The notes under the pieces are model-generated. The model was not told where the DNA came from and searched no databases. It saw nothing but the letters and a program-made list of their open reading frames with translations. Below, piece after piece: positions 21,004 to 29,392 of a stretch of DNA of 64,000 bases. The first letter of the stretch is position 1; each line of letters begins with the position of its first letter. The translations under genes and the position numbers were made by a program. Source of the stretch: Pseudorhodoferax sp047601025 (GTDB lineage: Bacteria; Pseudomonadota; Gammaproteobacteria; Burkholderiales; Burkholderiaceae_C); the NCBI RefSeq assembly GCF_047601025.1, contig NZ_JASGJZ010000001.1, positions 4,526,001 through 4,590,000 of the forward strand. The letters run 5' to 3'.

Positions 21004-22239
21004 ATGGCTGCCGAAGGCATCAGCACCGGCATCGTCCATTCGGACCGCCGCTTCGGCGTCGAGCACGGCGGGCTGCACAAGCCCATCCACAGCTCGGTGC
21101 AGTACGGCTTCGACACGGTCGAGGACCTGATCGGCGTCTTCCAGGGCACGCTCAAGGGCGGCTTCAGCTATTCCCGCCAGGGCACGCCGACCACGGCGGC
21201 GCTGGAGGCGCAGATCACGCGGCTGGAGCAGGGGATCGGCACGGTCGGCTTCGCGACCGGCATGGCGGCCATCAGTGCGGTGTTCTTCACGCTGCTGCGG
21301 GCCGGTGACCACCTGGTCGCGAGCCAGTTCGTGTTCGGCAACACCAACAGCTTGTTCGGCACCCTGCGCGGGTTCGGCGTGGAGGTCACCACGGTCGATG
21401 CCACCGACGCCGCCCAGGTGGCCGCGGCGCTGCGGCCGAACACGCGCATGGTGTTCGTCGAAACCATCGCCAACCCTGGTACGCAGGTGGCGGACATGCC
21501 GGCCATCGGCCGGCTGTGCGCCGAGCGCGGCCTGCTGTTCGTGGTGGACAACACCATCACCTCGCCGGCGCTGTTCCGCCCCGCCGACGTGCAGGCGGGC
21601 CTGGTCGTGCAGTCGCTGACCAAGACGCTGTCCGGCCACGGCCACGCCCTGGGTGGCGCCGTGACCGACACCGGCCGCTTCGACTGGCAGGGCTATCCGA
21701 ACATCTTCGCCGCCTACCGCAAGGGCGATCCGAAGCAGTGGGGCCTGACCCAGGTGCGCAAGAAGGGGCTGCGCGACATGGGCGGCATGCTGTCGTCCGA
21801 GCAGGCACACCAGATCAGCGTGGGCATGGAGACGCTGGCGCTGCGTGTGGCCCATACCAGCGCCACGGCGCTGGAACTGGCGCGCTGGCTCGAGGCGCAT
21901 CCGGCCGTCGTGCGGGTGCGCTACCCGATGCTGGAGTCGCATCCGCAGCATGCGCTGGCGCGGCAGCTGTTCGGCAACGCCGGCTCCTGGCTGCTGTCGT
22001 TCGAGCTGGCGGACACGGCGGCCTGCCTGGCTTTCCTCAACCGGCTGCAGCTGCCGATCAAAGCCACCGGCCTGGGCGACACGCGCACGCTGGTGATCCC
22101 GGTGGCGCCGACCATCTTCTGGGAGGCCGGCGCCGAGGTGCGCGCCGCGATGGACATCGGCGACGGCCTGATCCGGCTCTCGATCGGCCTGGAAGACAGC
22201 GCCGACCTGCTGGCCGATTTCGAGCAGGCCTTGCGCTAG
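21004..22239 (+). CDS. Cystathionine gamma-synthase family PLP enzyme
   Basis: PLP-dependent enzyme of Cys/Met metabolism, 411 residues. Conserved: YSRQGTPTTAALE substrate region, GFATGMAAIS phosphate-binding loop, Asp182 (VVDNTITSPAL) and the PLP lysine Lys207 (SLTKTLSGHG). The C-terminal small domain ends IRLSIGLEDSADLLADFEQAL. The LxKxxSGHG form and the inserted YPNIFAAYRKGDPKQWG place it in a branch often annotated only as family protein; it may be an O-acyl-homoserine sulfhydrylase/gamma-synthase or a lyase. The start codon abuts the ppa stop. Its stop overlaps the convergent next gene by 4 bp (CTAG). Confidence 0.88.
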   Translation: MAAEGISTGIVHSDRRFGVEHGGLHKPIHSSVQYGFDTVEDLIGVFQGTLKGGFSYSRQGTPTTAALEAQITRLEQGIGTVGFATGMAAISAVFFTLLRAGDHLVASQFVFGNTNSLFGTLRGFGVEVTTVDATDAAQVAAALRPNTRMVFVETIANPGTQVADMPAIGRLCAERGLLFVVDNTITSPALFRPADVQAGLVVQSLTKTLSGHGHALGGAVTDTGRFDWQGYPNIFAAYRKGDPKQWGLTQVRKKGLRDMGGMLSSEQAHQISVGMETLALRVAHTSATALELARWLEAHPAVVRVRYPMLESHPQHALARQLFGNAGSWLLSFELADTAACLAFLNRLQLPIKATGLGDTRTLVIPVAPTIFWEAGAEVRAAMDIGDGLIRLSIGLEDSADLLADFEQALR

Positions 22240-23429
22240 GCGCCGGACTGGCGGAACGGCGTACGCGCCGCCAGTTCGTCCAGGTAGGCGTCCACGCCCG
22301 CTCCCTCGCGCGCGAGGAAGCGTTCCACGGCGTCGGCGAACGCCGGGTGCGCCAGCCAGTGCGCGCTGCCGGTGCGCACCGGCATCAGCGCCCGCGCCAT
22401 CTTGTGCTCGCCCTGGGCGCCGCCTTCGAAGCGGCGGTAGCCCTGCGCGATGCACCACTGCAGCGGCTGGTAGTAGCAGGCTTCGAAATGCAGCCGGTCC
22501 ACGCGTTCCAGCGCGCCCCAGTAGCGGCCGTAGGCCACGCGCGAGGTGTCGTCCAGCGCGACCAGGCTGCAGGCGAGCGGCTGGCCGCCGTGCTCGGCCA
22601 CGAACAGCAGCCAGTTCTCCGGCATGGCCTCGGCCATGGCCTGGAAGAAGCTGCGCTGCAGGTAGGGGGCGTTGCCGTGTTCCCAGTAGGTGCGCTCGTA
22701 GCAGCGGTAGAAGAAGTCCCAGTCCTGCGGGCCGATGTCGCGGCCCCGCCGCCAGCGGAACCGGACCCCGGCGTCCGCCACCCTGCGCCGCTCCTGGCGG
22801 ATCTTCTTGCGCTTGTCCTGGGTAAGGCTCGCCAAGAAGGCCTCGAAGTCCGCGAAGGGCCGGCCGTCGCCCGGTGTGGCGTTGTGCCAGTGGAACTGGA
22901 CCTGGTGCCGCAGCAGCAGGCCGGCGTCGCGGCAGGCCTGCATGTCGGCCGCATTGCCGAACAGCAGGTGCAGCGAGGACAGATCCTGGGCGGCGCACCA
23001 GTCGATGGCCGCCTGCAGCAGCGCGCGCCGGCCTGGCGCGTCGCGCGCCAGCAGCCGCGGTCCGGGAACCGGCGTGAACGGGGACGCGATCACGGCCTTC
23101 GGGTAGTAGCGCAGCCCATGGCGCTGGTAGGCATCGGCCCAGGCCCAGTCGAAGACGTACTCGCCGTACGAATGCTCCTTCAGGTACAGCGCGCAGGCCG
23201 CCTGCAGCGCGCCGCCGCGCCACAGCGTGACGAGGCGCGGCGTCCAGCCCGTCGCGGCGGTGGCGCTGCCGCTGGCGCCCATCGCCGCAAGATAGGCGTG
23301 GCGCATGAAGGGGTTGGCGTCGGGCTGCTCCCGCAGCAGGTCGTCCCAGGCCTGCGGCGCGATCTCGCGCACGTCCTGCAGTACACGGACGTCGACGGGT
23401 GTCGAGGAAACTCTTCGCGGGTCGGGCAT
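22236..23429 (-). CDS. DUF482 / FemAB-like peptidogalycan-type N-acyltransferase
   Basis: Cytoplasmic protein of 397 residues with a double GNAT-like fold of the DUF482 family. Visible features: LYLKEHSYGEYVFDWAWADAYQRHG around residue 85-110, then FLASLTQDKRKKIRQERR (~205-222), YERTYWEHGNAPYLQ and GGAQGEHKMARALMP near 355, which are typical of this family. The name suggests a role in peptidoglycan or glycan acylation, but the reaction is not established. It is monocistronic, convergent with the upstream PLP gene (4-bp overlap of stops) and divergent from glnB 51 bp away. Confidence 0.85.
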   Translation of the reverse strand: MPDPRRVSSTPVDVRVLQDVREIAPQAWDDLLREQPDANPFMRHAYLAAMGASGSATAATGWTPRLVTLWRGGALQAACALYLKEHSYGEYVFDWAWADAYQRHGLRYYPKAVIASPFTPVPGPRLLARDAPGRRALLQAAIDWCAAQDLSSLHLLFGNAADMQACRDAGLLLRHQVQFHWHNATPGDGRPFADFEAFLASLTQDKRKKIRQERRRVADAGVRFRWRRGRDIGPQDWDFFYRCYERTYWEHGNAPYLQRSFFQAMAEAMPENWLLFVAEHGGQPLACSLVALDDTSRVAYGRYWGALERVDRLHFEACYYQPLQWCIAQGYRRFEGGAQGEHKMARALMPVRTGSAHWLAHPAFADAVERFLAREGAGVDAYLDELAARTPFRQSGA

Positions 23430-23480
23430 CGATTGGCGCTATCCTATTGGCAGTTCCCGCATGATTTTCGAAAGATCCGC

Positions 23481-23819
23481 ATGAAACAGATCACGGCCAT
23501 TCTGAAACCCTTCAAGCTCGAGGAAGTGCGCGAAGCACTGGCGGAATGTGGCGTGACCGGCCTCACCGTCACCGAGGTGAAGGGCTTCGGCCGTCAGAAG
23601 GGCCACACCGAGCTGTACCGCGGCGCGGAATACGTGGTGGACTTCCTGCCCAAGGTGAAGGTGGAGATCGTCGTGAAGGACGACGACGTCGACCGCTGCG
23701 TCGACGCCATCGTGCGCGCGGCCCGCACCGGCAAGATCGGCGACGGCAAGATCTTCGTCACCGACGTCGGGCGCGTGGTGCGCATCCGCACCGGCGAAGA
23801 GGACGAAGCGGCGGTCTGA
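23481..23819 (+). CDS. glnB: Nitrogen regulatory protein PII
   Basis: Trimeric signal protein that binds ATP, ADP and 2-oxoglutarate and reports nitrogen status. It has 112 residues. The T-loop reads TELYRGAEYVVDFLPKVK with the uridylylated Tyr at 51; GDGKIFV and RIRTGE form the nucleotide site. VTEVKGFGRQKGHTE and the MKQITAILKPFKLEEVREAL start match GlnB more than GlnK, and no amtB follows. Gene at an isolated locus, divergent from the DUF482 gene. Its modifying enzyme, GlnD, is encoded at 299-2947. Confidence 0.95.
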   Translation: MKQITAILKPFKLEEVREALAECGVTGLTVTEVKGFGRQKGHTELYRGAEYVVDFLPKVKVEIVVKDDDVDRCVDAIVRAARTGKIGDGKIFVTDVGRVVRIRTGEEDEAAV

Positions 23820-23840
23820 TGCGCGCCCCGGACGGGCGGC

Positions 23841-24425
23841 TCAGATCTGGTCGAGCCGTTCGAGGGACGACAGGCCCGCGTCGTTGACCAGGCTCTTGAG
23901 CAGTTCGGCGGCGTCGCGGCCGATGCGGATCAGGTCCATCTGCCAGCGGTTGATGAACTGCTGCTCCACCACCGACTCGAGAAACCGCTCCAGCCCGTCA
24001 TACAGGCCGTTCACGTTGAGCAGGCCGACGGGCTTGTCGTGGTAGCCGAGCTGGCGCCAGGTCCAGGCTTCGAAGAATTCCTCGAAGGTGCCGATGCCGC
24101 CTGGCAGCGCCAGGAAGGCATCGGCGCGCTCGGCCATCATGCGCTTGCGGTCGTGCATGGTTTCGACCACGTGCAGTTCGGTGCAGCCGCGGTGCGCCCA
24201 TTCCTTCTCGACCAGCGCCTTCGGGATCACCCCGACCACCCGGCCGCCGGCGGCCAGCGTGGCATCGGCCACCATGCCCATGAGGCCGTTGTGGCCGCCG
24301 CCGTAGACCAGCTGGCCGCCATGGCGGCCGATCCATTCGCCGACTTGGCGAGCCGTGTCGGCATACACGGTTTGCGCTCCCGGGCGGGAGCCGCAGTAGA
24401 CGCAGATCGAAAAGGCAGGCTTCAT
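23841..24425 (-). CDS. LOG family protein (TIGR00730; cytokinin riboside 5'-monophosphate phosphoribohydrolase-like)
   Basis: A Rossmann-like protein of 194 residues. The catalytic signature PGGIGTFEEFFE is at ~108-119, with YGGGHNGLMG near residue 41 and the Arg in MHDRKRMM. Enzymes of this family cleave N-glycosidic bonds of nucleoside monophosphates (AMP, cytokinin riboside phosphates); the bacterial role is usually nucleotide salvage and is not set by context. Last gene of the sigma/DUF3619/DUF3106/RDD operon: its ATG overlaps the RDD stop (ATGA). Confidence 0.9.
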   Translation of the reverse strand: MKPAFSICVYCGSRPGAQTVYADTARQVGEWIGRHGGQLVYGGGHNGLMGMVADATLAAGGRVVGVIPKALVEKEWAHRGCTELHVVETMHDRKRMMAERADAFLALPGGIGTFEEFFEAWTWRQLGYHDKPVGLLNVNGLYDGLERFLESVVEQQFINRWQMDLIRIGRDAAELLKSLVNDAGLSSLERLDQI

Positions 24426-24943
24426 GTGCGGCGGGGGCGAGGGGCTACGGACACCAGCCGGGTGCCGGCCAAGGCATCGTGCCAGAACTGCGACTGTGGA
24501 TGGAAGCGGCTGGCGACGGCCCAGATGGCCACCCAGCCGAGCATCAGCACGAACGTCTCACCGGCCGGCAGCCCGAACGGTGCGATCACGACGAGCGGTG
24601 GCAGGAACCAGACCCAGCTGAGCAGGTAGCGCAGGAAAGCGCGGGGCTGGCTCAGCGGCCGTCCGGCGTGATCCACCACGCGGATGTGCCAGGTCTTCAT
24701 GGCCAGCGTCTGGCCCTTGGACCAGAACCACGTGAAATAGATGCCGAACACCACGAACAGGAAGGCCTGGAGGCCCAGACGGTTGTCCAGCGCATGGCGT
24801 GTCTGGCTCAGGGTGCCGAACAGGTAGCCGGCGATGAAGACCACGCCGAACATCAGCATGCCTTCGTACAGCCAGCAGGCCATGCGGCGCCACAGGCCGG
24901 GAGCCTGCAGTGCTGCTCCGGCAGCGTGCGCGGGGCCGTTCAC
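24422..24943 (-). CDS. RDD-family integral membrane protein
   Basis: A protein of 173 residues with an Arg in the first helix region (LWRRMACWLYEGMLMFG) and Asp residues after the long central segment (KTWHIRVVDHAGRPLS), the pattern that names the RDD family. About four membrane helices. The GTG start at 24943 overlaps the DUF3106 stop (GTGA), and its own stop overlaps the LOG start, so it is translationally coupled on both sides. RDD proteins are of mostly unknown function; some act as ion antiporters. The frame runs open upstream, but that is the shadow of neighbouring genes. Confidence 0.85.
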   Translation of the reverse strand: MNGPAHAAGAALQAPGLWRRMACWLYEGMLMFGVVFIAGYLFGTLSQTRHALDNRLGLQAFLFVVFGIYFTWFWSKGQTLAMKTWHIRVVDHAGRPLSQPRAFLRYLLSWVWFLPPLVVIAPFGLPAGETFVLMLGWVAIWAVASRFHPQSQFWHDALAGTRLVSVAPRPRRT

Positions 24944-25599
24944 GGCGCAGGCGACGGTTCGACGCGGGTTCCGCGTGGATCGATCTGCGGCAGCAGCGTG
25001 GCTGCGTCGACCAGGTAGGGGGGCGTGGAGATGCGTGGCATGGTGCGGCGATTCTCGTCGTGTGCGAGCGGCACCGTGGCCATGCGCTGCGGCGGCATCA
25101 GGCGCACGGCGGTCGCGGCACCGACGACCGGGTGCCGCGGCGCCTGCGCGGCCAGCTTGCGCCGCTCCTCTTCGCTCAAGGCCTGGTAGGCCTCCCACAT
25201 GGCTTGCTTGTCGTCTTTGGCGAGCCGGCCGGTCTCGGCGAAGTTCAGCCGCGCCTGCGCACGTTCGGCAGGGCTCAGCTTGACCCAGTCCAGCATGCGC
25301 TGCTGGAGTTTTTGCTGCTCCTGCGGCGGCAACTGGTCGAAATTGCGCGACAGGGCGATCCACTTGCGGCGGTGCGATTCGCTGAGCTTGTTCCAGCTGC
25401 CGGCCAGCGGTTTCAAGGCGTGGCGCTGCGCGCTGGTCAGGCTGTTCCAGCGCGGTCTGGCATCGGAAGCCTTCGCAGCGGGAGATGCGTTGGTTTTTTG
25501 CGGGGCGGCCGCCAGCGCCGGCACCGCTGCCGTGGCACACAGCGCCACGGTGAGCAGCCAGCCCCTTGCGCCACGGAATGAGAACGGCCGAACAGGCAC
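24940..25599 (-). CDS. DUF3106 periplasmic protein
   Basis: An exported protein of 219 residues with a clear signal peptide (LLTVALCATAAVPALAAAP, cleavage ~31). The mature part has several W/L-rich repeats of the DUF3106 type: PRWNSLTSAQRHALKPLAGSW, WIALSRNFDQLPPQEQQKLQ, MLDWVKLSPAERAQARLNF and ALSEEERRKLAAQ. This resembles zinc-resistance/CpxP-like helical periplasmic proteins, hence possibly a stress sensor feeding the sigma factor, an inference only. Start GTG 25599, 9 bp after the DUF3619 stop. Confidence 0.85.
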   Translation of the reverse strand: MPVRPFSFRGARGWLLTVALCATAAVPALAAAPQKTNASPAAKASDARPRWNSLTSAQRHALKPLAGSWNKLSESHRRKWIALSRNFDQLPPQEQQKLQQRMLDWVKLSPAERAQARLNFAETGRLAKDDKQAMWEAYQALSEEERRKLAAQAPRHPVVGAATAVRLMPPQRMATVPLAHDENRRTMPRISTPPYLVDAATLLPQIDPRGTRVEPSPAP

Positions 25600-25608
25600 T
25601 TTCCCGCC

Positions 25609-26040
25609 TCAGTGCTGCTCCGCGCTCCTGCCAGCCTTCAGAAACTGCAGGAAACCCGGATCGGTGTACGCGGAGGTGGGCAGATCGTCCGTCAGCAGCG
25701 CGGCATCGATTTCGGCCAGTTCGTCGGCGCGGTTGTCGTTCTGCACCACGGCGATGGCGAGCAGCCCCCCGGCCAGAGCCAGCAGCGGCAAGGCTGCCGC
25801 GCACCGCGCCCACAGGCCGGGCGGAGCGTCGCCCAGTTGCAGCGTGGCCGAGTGCCCGAGCGTGACCAGGCCGCAGGTCGAGGCCAGTTCGACCTTGCGG
25901 CGCTCCAGGGCCTGCTGGCGCGCCGCGCGCAGCCGCTCGGCAATGTCGTGGTCCAGATCGGTGCAGGCCTGCGACAAGTGCTGTGCGACCTGCGCACCGA
26001 AACGATCACCGGGCAGAGAGAGGGAGTACGGATGCTTCAT
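25609..26040 (-). CDS. DUF3619 membrane protein, candidate anti-sigma factor
   Basis: A protein of 143 residues with a charged cytoplasmic N-terminal half (QHLSQACTDLDHDIAERLRAARQQALERRK), one membrane helix (LPLLALAGGLLAIAVVQ at ~85-101) and a short C-terminal part. Topology and position directly after an ECF-type sigma gene, with ATGA overlap, are those of a membrane anti-sigma factor. The family itself has no proven function as far as I know. ATG 26040. Confidence 0.8.
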   Translation of the reverse strand: MKHPYSLSLPGDRFGAQVAQHLSQACTDLDHDIAERLRAARQQALERRKVELASTCGLVTLGHSATLQLGDAPPGLWARCAAALPLLALAGGLLAIAVVQNDNRADELAEIDAALLTDDLPTSAYTDPGFLQFLKAGRSAEQH

Positions 26041-26597
26041 AGGTGGATCCCTTTGGCCGACAAGGCCCGGCTCAGGGCCGCGACGGCGCGCGAGCAGTGC
26101 GTCTTGACGCTGCCTTCGGAACAGCCCATGGCGCTGGCCGTCTCGGCGACGTCCATTTCTTCCCAGTAACGCAATAAAAATGCCTCGCGTTGACGGCCGG
26201 GCAGGTTCTGGATCTCGTGTTCGATCTCGCGCAGGATCTGGGCCCGCTGCGTGGCGTGCTCGGCGCTTTCGTGGCTCTCGCCGTCGGGCGTGAAGGCCTC
26301 CAGCAGGTCGAAGTCCGCGTCCTCGCCGGCGGCCTCGAAGTCGCTCAGGTTGGAGAACAGGGCGTTGCGGGTCTTCTGCCGGCGGAACCAGTCCAGCGTG
26401 CAGTTGGACAGGATGCGCTGGAACAGCAGCGGCAGCTCGGCCGGCGGCTTGTCGCCGTAGTGCTGGGCCAGCTTCATCATCGTGTCCTGCACGATGTCCA
26501 GAGCCGCTTCCTCGTTGCGGACATGGTAGAGGCAGCGCTTGAAGGCGCGCTTCTCCACACTCTTGAGGAAGTCCGACAGTTCTTTTTCGGTGGCCAA
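26037..26597 (-). CDS. RNA polymerase sigma factor, ECF type
   Basis: Alternative sigma factor of ~186 residues: region 2 (LDIVQDTMMKLAQHY and FQRILSNCTLDWFRRQ) and region 4 (LPGRQREAFLLRYWEEMDVAETASAMGCSEGSVKTHCSRA). The start is uncertain. TTG 26597 gives LATEKELSDFLKSVEKRAF, which matches the N-terminus seen in Burkholderiales relatives; a frame extending to 26726 would add 43 poorly conserved residues. First gene of a five-gene run (sigma, DUF3619, DUF3106, RDD, LOG), suggesting a self-contained envelope-stress or metal-stress regulon. The inducer is unknown. Confidence 0.88.
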   Translation of the reverse strand: MATEKELSDFLKSVEKRAFKRCLYHVRNEEAALDIVQDTMMKLAQHYGDKPPAELPLLFQRILSNCTLDWFRRQKTRNALFSNLSDFEAAGEDADFDLLEAFTPDGESHESAEHATQRAQILREIEHEIQNLPGRQREAFLLRYWEEMDVAETASAMGCSEGSVKTHCSRAVAALSRALSAKGIHL

Positions 26598-26804
26598 GAC
26601 AGCAGGCTGTGAGGCGGCGCGTCCGCGGGCAGCGGCGCGCGGGAAACGAAAGATTATGGCATCGCCGGCCGGGGCACGGAGAAACCGATCGAATCCGGTG
26701 CGATAATACTGTCTGCTCGTCATCAAGCAAACGGGTCAAGATCCGGCGCAGCACTCCATCCGCCCATGGTCTTGGCCTCAAGTCCCGAAGCCTTTCCACA
26801 AGAA

Positions 26805-26830
26805 GGTGCCAAGGGGCACCCAAGGTTTTT
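26805..26830 (+). promoter_or_regulatory. Hairpin with T tract in the ilvI 5' region
   Basis: GGTGCC-AAGG-GGCACC is a perfect 6-bp stem, followed after 5 nt by a five-T run (CAAGGTTTTT). It lies 28 bp before ilvI. It could be a weak intrinsic terminator acting as an attenuator. No leader peptide rich in Ile, Val or Leu codons is visible upstream: the frame at 26766 encodes MVLASSPEAFPQEG... and is not convincing. The remaining spacer (26598-26804) must contain the ilv and sigma-operon promoters. Confidence 0.35.
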
Positions 26831-26857
26831 CGTCAGAGAAATTCACAAAGGTTGATC

Positions 26858-28645
26858 ATGGAAATCTCCAACGCCGAAATGAAGTCGGCTGCCGCCGCCT
26901 CTTCCTCCCTTTCGCAATCCGGTCCCCAGGAACTGATGGGGGCCGAGATCCTCGTCAAGGCCCTGCAGGCCGAGAACGTCAAGCACGTCTGGGGCTACCC
27001 CGGCGGCGCCGTCCTGTACATCTACGACGCGTTCTACCAGCAGGACGCGATCCAGCACATCCTGGTGCGCCACGAACAGGCCGCCGTGCATGCCGCGGAC
27101 GGCTATGCCCGTGCCACCGGCGACGTGGGCGTGGCCCTGGTGACCTCCGGCCCCGGCGTCACCAACGCCGTGACCGGCATCGCCACGGCCTACATGGACA
27201 GCATCCCGATGGTCATCATCACCGGCCAGGTGCCGACGCCGGCGATCGGCCTCGATGCCTTCCAGGAATGCGACACCGTCGGCATCACGCGGCCCATCGT
27301 CAAGCACAACTTCCTGGTCAAGGACGTGCGCGACATGGCGATGACGCTGAAGAAGGCCTTCCACATCGCCCGCACTGGCCGGCCTGGCCCGGTGGTGGTG
27401 GACATCCCGAAGGACGTGTCGTTCAAGAAGACGCTGTACACGGGTTATCCCGAGACGGTGGAAATGCGCTCGTACAACCCGGTGCGCAAGGGCCATGGCG
27501 GCCAGATCCGCAAGGCCCTGCAACTGCTGCTGACGGCCAAGCGGCCCTACATCTACACCGGCGGCGGCGTGCTGCTGAGCAATGCGACCAACGAGCTGCG
27601 CACGCTGGTCGACATGCTGGGCTATCCGGTCACGAACACGCTCATGGGCCTGGGCGCCTATCCGGCCACGAATCGCAGGTTCCTGGGCATGCTGGGCATG
27701 CACGGCACGCTGGAGGCCAACAATGCCATGCAGCACTGCGACGTGCTGCTGGCCGTGGGTGCGCGCTTCGACGACCGGGTGATCGGCAATCCCAAGCATT
27801 TCGCGCAGAACGAGCGCAAGATCATCCACATCGACATCGATCCGTCGAGCATCTCCAAGCGCGTGCGCGTGGACGTCCCGATCGTCGGCGACGTGAAGGA
27901 CGTGCTGACCGAACTGATCGCGATGATCCGCGAGTCCGAGCTCAAGCCCGACGGCGGCGCCCTGGCCAGCTGGTGGGAGCAGATCGAGGCCTGGCGCAAA
28001 CGCGATTGCCTGAAATACAACCGTGGCGCTGCCGACGTCATCAAGCCGCAGTCCGTGATCGAGACGCTGTGGAACATGACCAAGGACGTGGAGGCCTACA
28101 TCACCTCCGACGTCGGCCAGCACCAGATGTGGGCTGCGCAGTACTACAAGTTCGACCAGCCGCGCCGCTGGATCAATTCCGGTGGCCTCGGCACCATGGG
28201 CGTGGGCATCCCGTACGCGATGGGCATCAAGCTGGCCAAGCCCGAAGCCGAGGTCTACTGCGTGACCGGCGAAGGCTCGGTGCAGATGTGCATCCAGGAA
28301 CTGTCCACCTGCCTGCAGTACAACACGCCGATCAAGATCCTGTCGCTGAACAACCGCTACCTGGGCATGGTGCGCCAGTGGCAGGAGATCGAGTACTCCA
28401 GCCGCTACAGCCACAGCTACATGGATGCGCTGCCGAACTTCGTCAAGCTGGCCGAGGCCTACGGCCACGTGGGCATGCTGATTGAGCGTCCGCAGGACGT
28501 CGAGCCGGCGCTGCGCGAGGCACGCAAGCTCAAGGACCGCACGGTGTTCATGGACTTCCGGACCGACCCGACGGAGAACGTGTTCCCGATGGTCCAGGCC
28601 GGCAAGGGCATCACCGAGATGCTGCTCGGCTCCGAAGACCTGTAA
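26858..28645 (+). CDS. ilvI: Acetolactate synthase, large subunit
   Basis: ThDP enzyme making acetolactate or acetohydroxybutyrate, first shared step to Val/Leu/Ile. It has 595 residues. The catalytic Glu is in VRHEQAAVHAADGYAR (~70-85). FAD-binding middle domain with GGGVLL and GARFDDRV. The ThDP motif starts TGEGSVQM and ends SLNN; Glu replaces the more common Asp of GDGS, as I recall from other betaproteobacterial enzymes. ATG 26858 follows AAAGG. A Ser/Ala-rich ~20-residue N-terminal extension precedes the conserved MGAEILVKAL. First gene of ilvIHC. Confidence 0.95.
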   Translation: MEISNAEMKSAAAASSSLSQSGPQELMGAEILVKALQAENVKHVWGYPGGAVLYIYDAFYQQDAIQHILVRHEQAAVHAADGYARATGDVGVALVTSGPGVTNAVTGIATAYMDSIPMVIITGQVPTPAIGLDAFQECDTVGITRPIVKHNFLVKDVRDMAMTLKKAFHIARTGRPGPVVVDIPKDVSFKKTLYTGYPETVEMRSYNPVRKGHGGQIRKALQLLLTAKRPYIYTGGGVLLSNATNELRTLVDMLGYPVTNTLMGLGAYPATNRRFLGMLGMHGTLEANNAMQHCDVLLAVGARFDDRVIGNPKHFAQNERKIIHIDIDPSSISKRVRVDVPIVGDVKDVLTELIAMIRESELKPDGGALASWWEQIEAWRKRDCLKYNRGAADVIKPQSVIETLWNMTKDVEAYITSDVGQHQMWAAQYYKFDQPRRWINSGGLGTMGVGIPYAMGIKLAKPEAEVYCVTGEGSVQMCIQELSTCLQYNTPIKILSLNNRYLGMVRQWQEIEYSSRYSHSYMDALPNFVKLAEAYGHVGMLIERPQDVEPALREARKLKDRTVFMDFRTDPTENVFPMVQAGKGITEMLLGSEDL

Positions 28646-28658
28646 GCCATGCTGCTGC

Positions 28659-28693
28659 CCGCGCCGCTGCGGCGGCGCGGCTCTTCTTTCTTC
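28659..28693 (+). terminator. Hairpin with pyrimidine tail between ilvI and ilvH
   Basis: CCGCGCCGC and GCGGCGCGG form a perfect 9-bp stem around TGCG, followed by a C/T-only tail CTCTTCTTTCTTCC. Very stable, with a U-containing but not U-pure tail: possibly a partial terminator or an mRNA-stabilising 3' end that sets the ilvI:ilvH ratio. The next gene starts 78 bp downstream with its own ribosome site. Confidence 0.4.
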
Positions 28694-28770
28694 CACGACG
28701 AATCTATTGCCCGCCGAGCCCGCGCATTACCGTGCGCGGGGGAGGGCGGCGAAAAGAGGAATCCGTTCTC

Positions 28771-29262
28771 ATGAAACACATCATCGCAGTGCTGCTGGAA
28801 AACGAAGCCGGCGCGCTTTCCCGTGTCGTGGCCCTGTTCTCGGCCCGCGGCTACAACATCGAATCGCTGACCGTGGCGCCGACCGAGGACCCGAGCCTGT
28901 CGCGCATGACGATCCAGACCAACGGTTCCGACGAGGTCATCGAGCAGATCACCAAGCACCTGAACCGGCTGATCGAGGTCGTCAAGGTCGTCGACCTGAC
29001 CGAAGGCGCGTACACCGAGCGCGAACTCATGATGGTCAAGGTGCGGGCCGTCGGCAAGGAGCGCGAGGAGATGAAGCGCATGGCCGACATCTTCCGCGGC
29101 CGCATCATCGACGTGACCGAGAAGAGCTACACGATCGAGCTGACCGGCGACCAGGGCAAGAACGACGCCTTCCTGGAGGCGATCGAGCGCAGCGCGATCC
29201 TGGAGACGGTGCGTACCGGCGCCAGCGGCATCGGCCGCGGCGAGCGCATCCTGCGCGTCTGA
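28771..29262 (+). CDS. ilvH: Acetolactate synthase, small regulatory subunit
   Basis: Binds valine and regulates IlvI. It has 163 residues, with an N-terminal ACT domain (MKHIIAVLLENEAGALSRVVALFSARGYNIESLTV) and a C-terminal ACT-like domain ending SGIGRGERILRV. ATG 28771 is preceded by GAAAAGAGGA. Spaced 125 bp from ilvI, with a strong hairpin between them, and 130 bp from ilvC; nothing else is seen in those spacers. Confidence 0.96.
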   Translation: MKHIIAVLLENEAGALSRVVALFSARGYNIESLTVAPTEDPSLSRMTIQTNGSDEVIEQITKHLNRLIEVVKVVDLTEGAYTERELMMVKVRAVGKEREEMKRMADIFRGRIIDVTEKSYTIELTGDQGKNDAFLEAIERSAILETVRTGASGIGRGERILRV

Positions 29263-29392
29263 GTTGGGAATGTCCGTGCGCGCGTTTTCGGCAGGCTCGA
29301 CGCGAACGGACCCTGTTGTCTGGCGACTGGTTTCCGTTCGCCCTTGAGCCTGCCGCCGGGCGTTTTCCGCCTGAGCCATTTGGAGATTGCTA

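Noticed and set aside
26843..28696. Long minus-strand frame opposite ilvI
   Set aside because: Antisense shadow of a conserved enzyme gene; no motif, no ribosome site.
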